A stretch of DNA of 64,000 bases from Erythroxylum novogranatense. Taxonomy: Eukaryota > Streptophyta > Magnoliopsida > Malpighiales > Erythroxylaceae. The stretch's first letter is position 1, and each line of letters opens with the position of its first letter. A program made the position numbers and the translations under genes. Location of the stretch: positions 19,027,120 through 19,091,119 of the forward strand of contig CM057235.1 in assembly GCA_029891385.1 (NCBI GenBank), written 5' to 3'. The notes below the pieces were generated by a model. The model saw only the letters and a list, made by a program, of their open reading frames with translations, did not search any database and was not told where the DNA came from. Below are positions 53,578 to 64,000 of this stretch, piece by piece.

Positions 53578-54671
53578 TTAGAATTGCTCTCATCGGCTAA
53601 TTTCTCAATCCGTGCAGTTCCAATTCACAATACCAAGTGTAATATGCTTTACTTTGATGTACCAATGAAACACTTTTCTTGTATCATGTTTGCCATATAT
53701 AGTCATACTATACATGAAATACTTGAAATTGATGAATACACTATTATTCACTTAGATTTCCAAGTAATTTGAGAATATCAAACTATCACCCTAAGTATCT
53801 CTAGGTAGTCTAAACTTTATCAAGACTACTTCGGCACTAGTCACATGACTTGTGACGACCAAAACAATCAAGACAACGAAATACACTAACGAGACGCTAA
53901 TGTGACATATTTGACATCCGAAAATTTTTGGAAACCCAATTTCAAGAAAATCAGTTTGGAAAGCATAAAACATCAATGTAACATATTTTTATTCACATTA
54001 AAAATGATCCAAGGCATTGGAATCGAGAAACACACAATCAATCATTCCAAACAAAACAGTTTCATCAACTTTCTCAAAACTGCCAAGCTCTGTCTTTTGC
54101 TTGAAAAACTCTTTGAAACGATTTCAATAAATACTGAGAAAATTTCAGAGGTTACAACATGCTCCATGAATTTTTTCAGGATTTATTTCCAACAAAAACT
54201 CAACCAACCTCAGCAACAAATCCAATGTTGAATCTGTGTTCCTCAACACAGATATTTCCAGCAGCACACGATAAATTCTCAAATAAATAGTCAATCACCT
54301 CGAAAACTTTTTTCCATCTTCATAGACATTAATAAACATCTTAGAGACATGTCGGTGAAAGAAAATCTGAAAAAAAAAATTCTATAATTTATTCTCGAAT
54401 TTATAAGCATGCCTATTCAAGGAATGTGCATAAACACAACAACCAGAACATTAGGGAATAAATTAGCAAAACCATATCAAATCACATTGATAAATTCTGT
54501 TCTTCCACAGACATATTCAACAACATCTTATGAGCACATCTGGGCAAGAAAATTTAGAAAACAAGATTTCTATACTGATTTCGAATTTAACACAATCAAC
54601 ATGCATCATCGTCACAACCAATAGGCAGCTCCAACCTTGTTATGATTTCTTCGTTATATACGACACAAGTG

Positions 54672-54683
54672 GCTCTGATACCA
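54672..54683 (-). other. Primer binding site of element D
   Basis: Minus-strand TGGTATCAGAGC, one base inside the 5' LTR at 54685. Confidence 0.9.
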
Positions 54684-54684
54684 C

Positions 54685-56485
54685 TGTTGGAAAATCTCGG
54701 TGTGTGCATCACATACACACGGTGCGGAAAACAAAAATTTTTGTTCCAGGACCTTCCCGAAAGCCAGAATCCATTTGTCTATATAACGATGTCAAACCAT
54801 AATGACCAAAAGAGATCGTCTCTAACGGTATCCACGCAGAGGTCGCAGAACCTAACCGGGGCAAACCCTTTGACCCGAGAATAGCTAGAATAAAGTGAAG
54901 ACTGCTAGATCTTACCTTATTCTTGGAGAGCTAAGGAGAAGACGATGGAGGAGAAGATTGGAGAGGAGAATGTCGTGGGTTTTTGAAAGGAAGCTTAAAA
55001 ACCCACTTTTTTAATTAACCCTCTCATATATGCAACGATCATCATCCATTTTTAGTCTTCAAATAGATTTTTTCTTCTCATGGCCACTTGTCACACACGA
55101 TGATCACCTTCATTTGTCCTTTATTTCATTTTGTCTTTAACCATTTAAAGACATTAATGGCTAAAGAAATAATCATCATTTGGTCTTCTCTCCTCCTTTC
55201 ACGTTAGTCATGTATATATATTAATTAATTAATTATATATAAATGCTGAGGTGGTCCAGTCACACTGGGGTCGGTCCTACCGGATCCTAGTATGGAAAAA
55301 ACACCGAAGACCTGTCTCAACAATATCGATATCGCGATCTCATCGGGACATATCCCAATCTCATCGGGATCCATTTAGTCCTATTGCTCTCCATATATTG
55401 GATCTCTATCCAAAACTATTTTATGAATTCTCCGAATCACTCTTATGCATGTGACCCATTAGGTTCCCGGTTATGTTAGCCACTTAGATTAACACTTAAT
55501 CTGAGCAAGTCATGAGCGGTATCTAGCAACACGTCATGACCCCCAATTGACCGGAAAGTCATTGGTTTGACGAATGAACCTATGTTCACAACGAACCATA
55601 TCACGAACCCTTACTGTGTAATTCGTCCTTTCACCATGCTATACCCCACTTGGTTATGAGTATGAGCAAAGTGTCAACTCTTACTAGACTGAGTATGTCA
55701 AATCTAGTCCAAGTGATATCAGTTCTTATCCTGGGACTCATTACTTTATATGTCAATGAAGACACTCTTCATGACATATGTACTCCAGCCAGAGATTTCC
55801 AAGTAATGATCCCGACAAGAGGCCATGGGTATCATCTTCGCTATCACGAGGTGGTGAATCCTCTATTGGCTACTCAATTACCTTCAATACCTCAAGTCGC
55901 ACTCCAAGCATCACCCTACGAAATGACCTTTGTAAGGCAACAAGGAATGGAGTTAAAGCACGTAATCAAGATTCAAGATATCCTCGAGTACCTCAAGTCT
56001 AAGGATATTTGCACCATTGCTATGATGAGATTATCACTGACATTAGAATAGGACATTCATGTGATGATCTCATAGCAGGTCATCCAATGTACTTACTACC
56101 TCTAGTAAGCATTCACATATCAACCCTAAACATCTCCTATTTACAGTTTCTGAGATCCACTACTTGATCAAATCAAGGAGCTTAAGATGTGCTAGTCTCT
56201 CCGGATTAACGATGTCCAGTTTCTGTAATCCTACGACTAGGGATAATTTAGATACTGACATAATTGCACATGATAGGAATCTCAGTAGTATGATCACATC
56301 ACAATTTCCTTCATGCTATGTCATGTACCATGGACTTCATTAATTTGCTTATAGATCAATATCAATTCATAAATAATGAACATCAAATTAATGAAATATG
56401 CCTTTCTTTATTTATTCATAAAGTATGTACACAACTTTGTACAAAATGCGCTAAAGGCGATTGCCTTTAGGGCACTACTCTAATA
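54685..56485 (-). repeat. 5' LTR of element D (1801 bp)
   Basis: Begins TGTTGGAAAATC. The far end reads CTCTAATA where the left LTR has CTCCAACA, so the terminal CA has mutated to TA. Collinear with 47006-48797, without the TA expansion. Confidence 0.9.
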
Positions 56486-57324
56486 AACTGCTCTCTTCCC
56501 TTTCTTTTCTGGCTAACTGCACTCTTAATGTTCTCGATGTTCTCAACTCTCAACGCTGCTTCAACCAGCTGTTAGAAGTCGCCAAAGTTCTGCACTACCA
56601 CCTTCTCTCTGATAGCTAGGTGCAGGCCCGACTCAAACCGGTGGCACTTTGCAGCCTCACTGAACATCATCTCCGAAGCATACCTTGACAGCTGAGTAAA
56701 TCGGCGCTCATATTCAGCCACTGTTATCTCCCTCTGGGTGAGACTCAGAAACTCTCTCTGCTTCTGCTGAATGTACACCTCAGATAGATACTTCTTCCCG
56801 AATGACCAGAAGTCTTCCCATGTCAACCCTATCGGCTTCAGCTGACTCCTCGGTACACACTCCCACCAATGCAAGGCATCACCCTAGAGTAAATTGGCAG
56901 CATAAACCACTCTCTCGTCATCCTCGCACTCCATCTAATCCAAGACCCTCTTGGTCTTCCTCAACCAGGTCTCAGCTTCCTCTGGATCCGTGGTCCCATA
57001 GAAGTCCACTGCTCCATACTTCCTCAACTTGTCAAACTGTCTCTCGTTCTTAACTGGGGTCGAACCAGAAGCCTGTGACATTTGACCCATAGCCTGAACA
57101 AAGGCTTGGGTGAATACCTGGAATAATCTCGGGTCTAAAGCAGGCACTTGCTCAGACTGACTAGGCGGCTGCTGCGTTTGCGATCGGAGGGGCTCACTAC
57201 TCTACCCTAGAGAAGCCTCAGCCACTCCCGGGGCTACGGACTCATCCGTGCTCTCCTCTCTCGGAGGAGAGTCAGGTGCAATTGAACCTTGCAGAACTCC
57301 TCATGTCCTTCTACGAGGTGGCAT
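56486..57324 (-). pseudogene. Element A gag, broken
   Basis: Minus strand from ATG at 57324 (MPPRRRT, then TGA). Frame pieces: 57147-56935 (DPRLFQVFTQAFVQAMGQM, KLRKYGAVDFYGTTDPEEAE, WLRKTKRVLD) and 56874-56572 (WEDFWSFGKKYLSEVYIQQK, LTQREITVAEYERRFTQLSR, FSEAAKCHRFESGLHLAIRE). This is the retrotransposon gag core. It breaks off at element D before the zinc knuckle. At least three stops occur within it. Confidence 0.88.
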
Positions 57325-57501
57325 CTTACTCTTTCAATGAAAACATTTATGATTAGCTAAAATTCTTTTTAATTCTAGATCCTATATGTATGCATGATGT
57401 GCATGTCATTTAATACAAACAATCATTTCATAATGCAAAAATTTAATCACATAGCAAAACAATTTTCCTACTATGCATCCTAAGCCTAGGAGTGAACCTA
57501 A
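57325..57501 (-). other. Element A leader between primer site and gag
   Basis: About 175 bases, AT-rich, without open frame. The counterpart in B is 25001-25160. Confidence 0.7.
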
Positions 57502-57513
57502 GCTCTGATACCA
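57502..57513 (-). other. Primer binding site of element A
   Basis: Minus-strand TGGTATCAGAGC, five bases inside the 5' LTR, as in B. Confidence 0.9.
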
Positions 57514-57518
57514 AACAA

Positions 57519-60386
57519 TGTTAGACCCCATCTCCGAGGCCCAACATTCGGAAACACACAAGCATAGCAGACCCAAAACCGACCACACACTGGCCACAAA
57601 TTTGGGAAAACCTCCAAAAGGAAATTCAGATCAACTTCTTAAGAACATTTTTTTCCTCATGATCTAACGATTCTAACGCCACTGAAAACGCTCAATTCGG
57701 ATTAGAAATGAAGAAGTTATGACCAAAATGCATTTTAAAGAAAATAGTCAAAACTGAACACTTTACTGACTTCGCGTCAGAATTTGAAAACCTTAGAGGC
57801 TAGATTGTCGATCAGTTCCTTCATAAAACTTGTAGGTTTAGGTCTCTAGTTTAATTTAAAACAAGAATCGCCTCAATCGGAGCTCTATAGCTCATGATAT
57901 TTCAAAATAAGTGAAGTATATTAAGACTTTATTGACCGACCATCACACTTTGTTTCAAACCACTTTTTACAATTTAAACGCAATACTGATCAATCAGGCA
58001 TAAAAAGATAGAAAAGTTTCTTAGGGGTCCAACGCTTCGAAAATCAGCTTAATCGGAGGTCGGACTAAAAAGTTATGGCCAAAAGAAGGAAGAGAGGTCG
58101 GCCGCCAAAATCGACCCTTAACGGGCGAGCTCGCCTAAGAAGCGAAGGCCAAGCGCCAGCACCGAGCGACTTCGTCCAAATGATCCGACCTATTAGACTT
58201 CGAACCCTCATAACTTTTGACTCTGAGCTCCAAATCAGACGCGGTTTGTTTCGTTGGAAAGCTAAAAGACAACTCTACAATTTTCAAGGACTCAAAGCCA
58301 TGCTCGGAAAGAAATCAAAAGTTTACTCCAAGACCGATCGACTAGCTCCTCCTAAACAGTACTAGAACTTGCAAACACCATAACTTTTGATCCAGAACTC
58401 CAAATTTAACAAACTTGTTGGCTATAGAAAGGTAAGAGAACGATCTACAACTTTCATGAAGACCACAAGGACAAAATCCAACTCTATACAGGTCGCATGT
58501 GGATTCAAAGTCCTACTAATATACATCTATCATTTTGACAGCACCTACACTTAATTCTAACAACTCAACAATTAAAAGACGCATACACATACCCTTTTTC
58601 AAGGTCATACACAGATCGCAAATCAACAAATTCACTTGAAGAAGAGAGTACTAGAGCTCTCATTCTCTTTATCAATCCTTCAAGAGTTCAATTATAGCTT
58701 TAATTACATATCAGCATATTCATCATATCCATCAAGAATCAAGTACCAAAATAAAACATATGAGATGCTCAATGCTTAATATGCCTATAATGCTATCCAA
58801 AAGCTAGTTACTAACTTAATACAAAAGTGTCTAAAATTCTTGGAGTTATGCCCGATGCCTTGTAAGGTTCCGCGATCAACTAGAATTTGCACCTGAGGAG
58901 GGAGAATAGGGTGAGCAAAACACGGCTCAGTAGCTAACACGTTTATAGCCATTGAGTAATGAGCCATACAACACATAGAGAATCCGAAACATTTGCAATC
59001 TATCATATAAAACACAAATAACTCAACTTCATCACATAAATCATAAATTAACCAAAATCATCACATAAGGCATAATATGGAATCTTCTATCAATTAAAGC
59101 ATATATTATGCATCATAACACCAAAATGATGAAATGCCCACAATTGGCTCGAGAGTTCCATAAACACGACGGAAATCAAAGTTTACCGTAAACACGACGA
59201 GTCCATTTTCGGATCTCGTAGGCCTCAAGCGGGCAGCCGGGAGAAGGCTAGGGGGTCAACGTGCACGTGACTTAACGAAATAGGTTCTCTCTCGCCCAAT
59301 CACAACCAATTTATGCTCACATATTCAAACACAAGAATAGCATTTTATGCTTCTTTCATTATATCGAATCGTCATAGTTTCATTCTTTTCTTTCAAATCA
59401 AAGGAATACACTTTCAATATACACACAATTTAACAAAGATAGCACACATAGGGCATTTTCCCATTACACAACAACTATAAAAATGTTACCCACCTATCGT
59501 CGGGATCTGAACTCAAGATTGCCCTTCCTCCTTGTCTTGAGTGGGGTTTTCTTGATTTCCTTCAATTAAACCACACTCCATTTAATAAATATATTCTAAA
59601 AGAAAGGCATAGCATTTATAAATCAAGCCATGATAAAATAAACTTTAAACCTAACCTACCCATAAGCCATCTATGCTAGAATAACCAAAACCCTAACTTA
59701 GAAATCCCAAAAATCCCTTTGATTTCACCTTCTCTTCTTTCTTTCTTCAAACCCTACACAAACCCTAACTTCCATTTCATCCCATTCTTGAACCTAACAC
59801 AAACAAAGATAGAACTTACCTCTCACAAGTAGATTTCTCTTCTTTTTCCTCTTCTTTCTTCCTCCCTTCGAGCTTCCTACAGCTCTCCCTTTTTCTCCTA
59901 GCCAAAAACTCCCTTTTTCCTTAGCTCACGTTTTTCTCTTCTTTCCTTTCCTTTTGGTTTACGACAACCTCTTCTTCTCCTTCTTTAATTCACTTATTCT
60001 CATTTATTTCTCAACTTAAAAGCCTACCTCAAAACTATGTAGTTTTGATACTCCTTTAAAGCTCACTTGCATTTCCTTTTGGGCTCTCCTCCTCCTACTT
60101 ATTCTATTCTTTCCCAAAGCCCATTCCATCCAACAAGCCCTTATTTTTGTCTTATGTGGCTCTACACATCCAAGCCTACTTCCAATAAATCCAATTAATT
60201 CTAACCCTTCACTTTAACTTCAAAATTTTCCAATTCTCAATCATACTAACTAATTCAATACTCAACAAATACATATATATATATATATACACGCATAATT
60301 AAAACAATTAAATAAAAAATAAAGAATAAGTCAAGTAAATCAATAAATCAATAAATAAATAAATAATAAAAATTTTGGGCCCAACA
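57519..60386 (-). repeat. 5' LTR of element A (2868 bp)
   Basis: TGTTAGACC to GGGCCCAACA, paired with 17350-20215. About a dozen differences in the first 145 bases but fewer elsewhere, consistent with an older insertion than B or C. Candidate intron on the minus strand 59819-58893. Confidence 0.95.
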
Positions 60387-60391
60387 GACAC
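60387..60391 (+). repeat. TSD GACAC, right copy (element A)
   Basis: Follows element A. Differs from GATAC at 17345-17349 by one transition. Confidence 0.75.
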
Positions 60392-61488
60392 GTTATTCGT
60401 AGTCCTAAAAACCAAATCTCTTAATTGTTATTATACTAAATATTTAACGCAATATGGAATAGATATTTTATTTTAATACAATTCCAAAGATATAATTTCT
60501 AAAGGCTTTAACATAACATAAAGAACAATTCTAGATATTTTCATATTCCCAAACTAGACTAAAGTGTGAATAATTTTGACTTTATCATCCTCTTCAAATG
60601 TAAACTTCTTATCACTTGAGTTTTTAATATAAAAACCACTTTCTTTATCAAAGATAATTTTTCACAATTAACTAAACTTTTATTTTAATTTACTATAACA
60701 AGTTAATCTCCACCTTTTGTTTACCTTTTTTCTTATTATTACATCTAGTTAGTTGTAACTCTCTTTTTCTTTTAGTAAGTAAGAGATTTGCATTAGTAAA
60801 AGAAACAAAAGCTTACTGCACTTGACCTTAAACTTATGATTTGGTGAGTAAAACACACTTATCGATAAGTTAAAGTTTTAAAAATGAATTATTTAATTGT
60901 AACTCTTTACGATCTCCATTACTTTAGTTAATAATCTTACAGCGTGCTCTGAGATTTATATTGCTTGAATACTTAGAATTCATGATTTCGGTGGGGCTTC
61001 CGGAAGAGTTGACTCTTGAAAATCTTTTACTTTCATATTAGGGACATGAAAAATCCTGGCTAGTAAAAGAAACAGATCTGTTTAGAACACTCTCTATTAT
61101 GCGAAAATTGGAGACAAGTTTAAAGGGCAACACAAGAGAAAGACATAAAAAAATTATATGCTTTCAAATTGAACATCTTAGCTTGTAAATTATGTTTATC
61201 AATACCGTTTAAAAACTTGAAATCAAGAACGGTAAAAGGATTCAAGTTTATTAGTCTTAGGTTGGATTTAAGTTTTTTTTTAATTGTAGATTTCAAATTT
61301 GATTTAAACCTTTATTTAGAATTTAGGCCATGAATTTTGAGGCCAAGCCTCAACTCGAAGCCCAAATTATTTTCATTATAACAATAATATGTTGTGTTGT
61401 GTATTGATAAATGAAGTCTAAAATCCCAAACCTTTCCTTTCATTGAATATATACTTTTATGTTTGGTAAATAGTATTTTGATGAATAG
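60392..61488. other. AT-rich intergenic sequence
   Basis: About 1.1 kb with no open frame, hairpin or repeat that I can support. It is the continuation of the sequence at 16702-17349 from before A inserted. Confidence 0.5.
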
Positions 61489-63650
61489 TGATTTTTTGGG
61501 GGACTCAACCCCGAAATATTAAAAATTATTCAAAACAAGTGTTAGAGTCCAATAATATTAAATGAATCAAAAATAAGGGGTATTATTTTTGGGAGATACG
61601 AAAGTGTAGGATTAAAATGTCCTTTTTGGAAAATAAGGGGTATTATTGATTTTAAGCTTATTAAAAAAAATTAAAGCATTTAATCAATAAGTATTGACCC
61701 TAATTATAGTATTTCACAGTCAATTTGATGATAAGATGGATGTAGAATATTTTCAGGATTTAATTCGATTAGTTAGTGAATTAAATGCATTGGAGGGCAA
61801 TTTGATTTTTTTACAAGAAATTAATCAATTGATGAGTCACTAGAAGAGAACCAACAAGAAGATGACATATGGAATCTATTAAATGAGTATAAAATGCAAA
61901 AAGAAAGACATGTTGCTTCATTTTTTAAGTGTTAATCGTGAGAGTCATGAGAGAGTGACGTGAGAGAACAAAAAAGAAAGGGAAAAGAAGAGAAGTCAAA
62001 GGTGAACGTCGGCCAAGGAAAGTGGAAGAAGAGTGTAGTTGTTTTTGATGGAATTTGATGGTGATTTGGAGGAATCTTGAAGCATTCATTAAATACCAAA
62101 AGATTCGAGAAAAAAGTGATAAATTTTTCTAGCTTAAATTTCTAACTTTTATGGGTTTTCTTAGGGGGATAGATGTGTTTGAGATCAATTATGTTTTCGT
62201 GTTACTTTAGTGTTTCTTTGCATAGAATTGGTTGAATATGACAAGAGAGGAACACGTAATAGAATTATGTCTTAGGCTCGTTTGAACTAATCCCATTTTT
62301 TTTACCATAACTCATCCTACAAACCTCCAAATTGTTTGAATCTAAATGGAGATGAAACTGAAGACATAGCACTAAAAATCTCTAGAGAGAATCAGACCTA
62401 ATTCTAGCTTAATGACATTGAAAATTGAGATTAAAAATGGTGACCTTATGTTGCCCCTATATTGGAGCAATTTATGCTTTTTGGTGCATAATTCATGATT
62501 TAGAAGTTCAAATGGCTTGAGTTTTAATGTTATGGAAACTAGAGACACAGTAAACAAATGCATAGAAGATCTAAAAGCCTAATTTGAACGTTTACTATAT
62601 CAAAATTATGGAAAAATTAGAGGTGTGAATTCTAGGCAGGGGACACAATACGTAGAAAATTGCATTATTTTGAGTTTGTTTTCGTTTCTGATTTTTACCG
62701 AATCATATCCGAATCCTTGCTAATGTATAGTGGTTAACCTAGTGTAGTTAAGCAATGTAGAACCAGCTCTGTAACTATTAGTTAACCAATCACGAGTAAG
62801 TGATGCAGAACTAACTCTGTAACTTTATGCCTAAGGGTACTTTATATCGTGTAAGAAAGTTCATAATAATAATGATGCCGCCACAATTTACTTTATTAGT
62901 AACTTGATTGAAAGCATATATGTTTTATATTGTTATTGTATCATAAGAAATGAAATGAAATTGTTTTTAGGGAGGTTTAAATTGTTAAATATGATTTGTA
63001 TAGAAATGTTAGCACTCACTGAGTTCATTTAGTTCACACTCTACTTTTTATTTTCAAAATAAAACCTCCTAGGTGCATACTCAGGGGCTTCATTAGCAAG
63101 GATTCCACCTCACAAGTAGTTAACTTTGTCACGTACTACTATATAGGCATTTTTTCCTTGTAAATATTTTTTGAACTATTGCATATTTTTAAATATGTTT
63201 GGGAATGCACATTTGTGTAAAGAGTAGATGGAATGTATATTTTGTAAAGAGTAGATGTTTATAAAGGTTTTTAAATACAATGCATGAATATGTTTTAGCT
63301 TTAAAAATTTTATTGAAGTAATTGTTAAGATTGCTTGTGAGTAGACTTGAAGTCCAAAACTTGTATTGGCGATTTGATGTTATTATAAAAGTGTTTTGAA
63401 CTTTTACAGGGATTTTGAAAATTTTAGGGATGTCAAAATACAATCATTGTGCTACTTGAAATTTTAATAAAATGGTTCACTAAAAAAACCACTACTTACA
63501 TATATTTATATTGAATTAAAGCTTTTCGATAAAAAGGGCAATAGGCTTAGCTCCATGGAAACTTTTCAATTAGATCAAATATTTAATGGAGGGCCACTGT
63601 GGGGTACCGAGCAGACCACCTAGTTGTTTCAAGATAAGGGCTTGTTAGTG
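61489..63650 (+). repeat. 5' LTR of right-end gypsy element (edges approximate)
   Basis: Left edge set at TGATTTTTTGGGGG because the following CAACCCCGAAAT matches the opening of other LTRs. The right edge must lie before the primer site at 63652; a clear CA terminus is missing (nearest CA at about 63631). No partner LTR in the window. Confidence 0.5.
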
Positions 63651-63651
63651 T

Positions 63652-63663
63652 TGGTATCAGAGC
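63652..63663 (+). other. Primer binding site of right-end gypsy element
   Basis: TGGTATCAGAGC, perfect complement to the initiator-Met tRNA end. Confidence 0.85.
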
Positions 63664-63813
63664 TTGGTTTTTAAAAATTGGGTTGCCTCCTTTTTGGTTT
63701 CATGTTTTATGTTGTTTTAAAAGTGAGGTGACCTATAGAATGTTATGATTTACGTATATATGGTTTCATCAACAAAAAGCTTTACACGTTTGCATTTTTG
63801 TTGAATATATAGA

Positions 63814-64000
63814 ATGAGGCACAGATAAGGCCGTGGATATCCCAGGAGAGCTATTCCAATAGTTCCTGCACCTGAGGCACCTTTAGCACAAAAGGATGAA
63901 CACATGCTAGACTCAACAAGTGCCTCTCTGAACCAGCCACATTTCAAATCGTCAAGGCCAACAAAACTGACTAGGGTGAATTTTATTGCAGAATAGATGG
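63814..64000 (+). pseudogene. Gag start of right-end gypsy element
   Basis: ATG at 63814, followed by a stop as fifth codon (TAA). The frame then continues GRGYPRRAIPIVPAPEAPLA through DEHMLDSTSASLNQPHFKS to another stop near 63992. The basic opening followed by a proline-rich run resembles gypsy gag N-termini such as A's MPPRRRT. Cut by the window end. Confidence 0.55.

Larger units (their letters stand above)
52805..54671 (-). other. Element D untranslated leader, about 1.9 kb
   Basis: Between gag start and primer site, unusually long for a copia leader. It holds two tandem copies of a unit of about 90 bp (starting near 52889 and 52979). It also holds four exact AAGTCGACTT palindromes at about 53491-53577. 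Open frames on the plus strand (53524-53772, 53902-54231) show no known motif and lie antisense to the element. Confidence 0.6.
46883..56485 (-). mobile_element. Ty1/copia element D, nested in A with junction damage
   Basis: LTR copies at about 47006-48797 and 54685-56485, primer site on the minus strand beside the right LTR, purine tract beside the left LTR. In minus-strand order the genes are gag, protease, integrase, RT and RNase H, the copia order. The left LTR has lost its first 72 bases, replaced by 123 bases of scrambled filler. About 0.58 kb of A is missing, and no TSD remains (the right-hand flank AACTG has no partner). D is broken by frameshifts. Confidence 0.9.
17350..60386 (-). 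mobile_element. Outer Ty3/gypsy chromovirus element A, interrupted by B, C and D
   Basis: LTRs of 2866 and 2868 bp at the two ends, TSD GATAC/GACAC, primer site next to the right LTR and purine tract next to the left LTR define one minus-strand element spread over 43 kb. Its own sequence is 17350-21992, 45353-46882 and 56486-60386. Read on the minus strand: gag (57324-56486), a gap where gag C-terminus and protease start are missing, PR/RT/RNase H (46882-45358), then RNase H/integrase/chromodomain (21987-20177). The more diverged LTRs and altered TSD make it older than B and C. Confidence 0.93.
61489..64000 (+). mobile_element. Ty3/gypsy element, 5' end only, runs off window
   Basis: A probable LTR, a primer site and a gag start in the right order and orientation. 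The LTR shares layout with A and B: CAACCCCGAAAT near its start, a purine-rich leader with GTCGGCCAA near 62010, and CACTGAGTTCA and CTCCTAGGTGCA near 63020-63080. Sequence similarity to A and B is otherwise low, so this is a distinct family. Confidence 0.75.

Overview
This window is repeat-rich plant nuclear DNA. I find no intact host gene, tRNA, rRNA or CRISPR array. Nearly everything recognisable is an LTR retrotransposon, with one LINE remnant. The initiator-methionine tRNA primer sites, Ty3/gypsy polyproteins ending in a chromodomain (Tekay/Del-like chromoviruses), long 2-4 kb LTRs and Ty1/copia elements all point to a flowering plant. The species cannot be named from this sequence. No pol gene is intact.

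Left part (1-17349). A decayed minus-strand gypsy element fills 1-4623; its 3' LTR is cut by the window edge. It sits in the end of a related LTR lying the other way (about 4624-4751). A LINE remnant encoding a reverse-transcriptase zinc-binding domain follows (4752-5081 and 7188-7695), split by a 2.1 kb solo LTR (5082-7187, TSD CTTTA). Then come AT-rich degenerate DNA, a copia element with gag but no pol (9571-14444, minus, TSD CTATC), and the older copia relic it landed in (gag relic to 15894, LTR-like 15916-16701).

Central nest (17350-60386). Outer gypsy element A (minus; LTRs 17350-20215 and 57519-60386; TSD GATAC/GACAC) carries two further insertions. Element B (plus, 21993-45352, TSD AGTAA), a close relative of A, sits in A's RNase H region. 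Element C (plus, 28743-41262, TSD AGGCA), another chromovirus-like gypsy element, sits in B's integrase. Element D (copia, minus, about 46883-56485) sits between A's gag and protease. There A has lost about 0.6 kb, and the left junction is a scrambled repair scar. Order of events: A, then B, then C; D entered A independently.

Right part (60387-64000). AT-rich DNA is followed by the 5' LTR, primer site and first gag codons of another plus-strand gypsy element that leaves the window.

The least expected signals lie inside LTRs. Regularly spaced 13-nt mini-hairpins precede a poly(A) signal. A conserved splice-donor/acceptor-like pair encloses that module in the LTRs of three families. A palindrome, AAGTCGACTT, is shared by two different copia elements. 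The junction of D carries templated filler DNA. None of these proves a new system.
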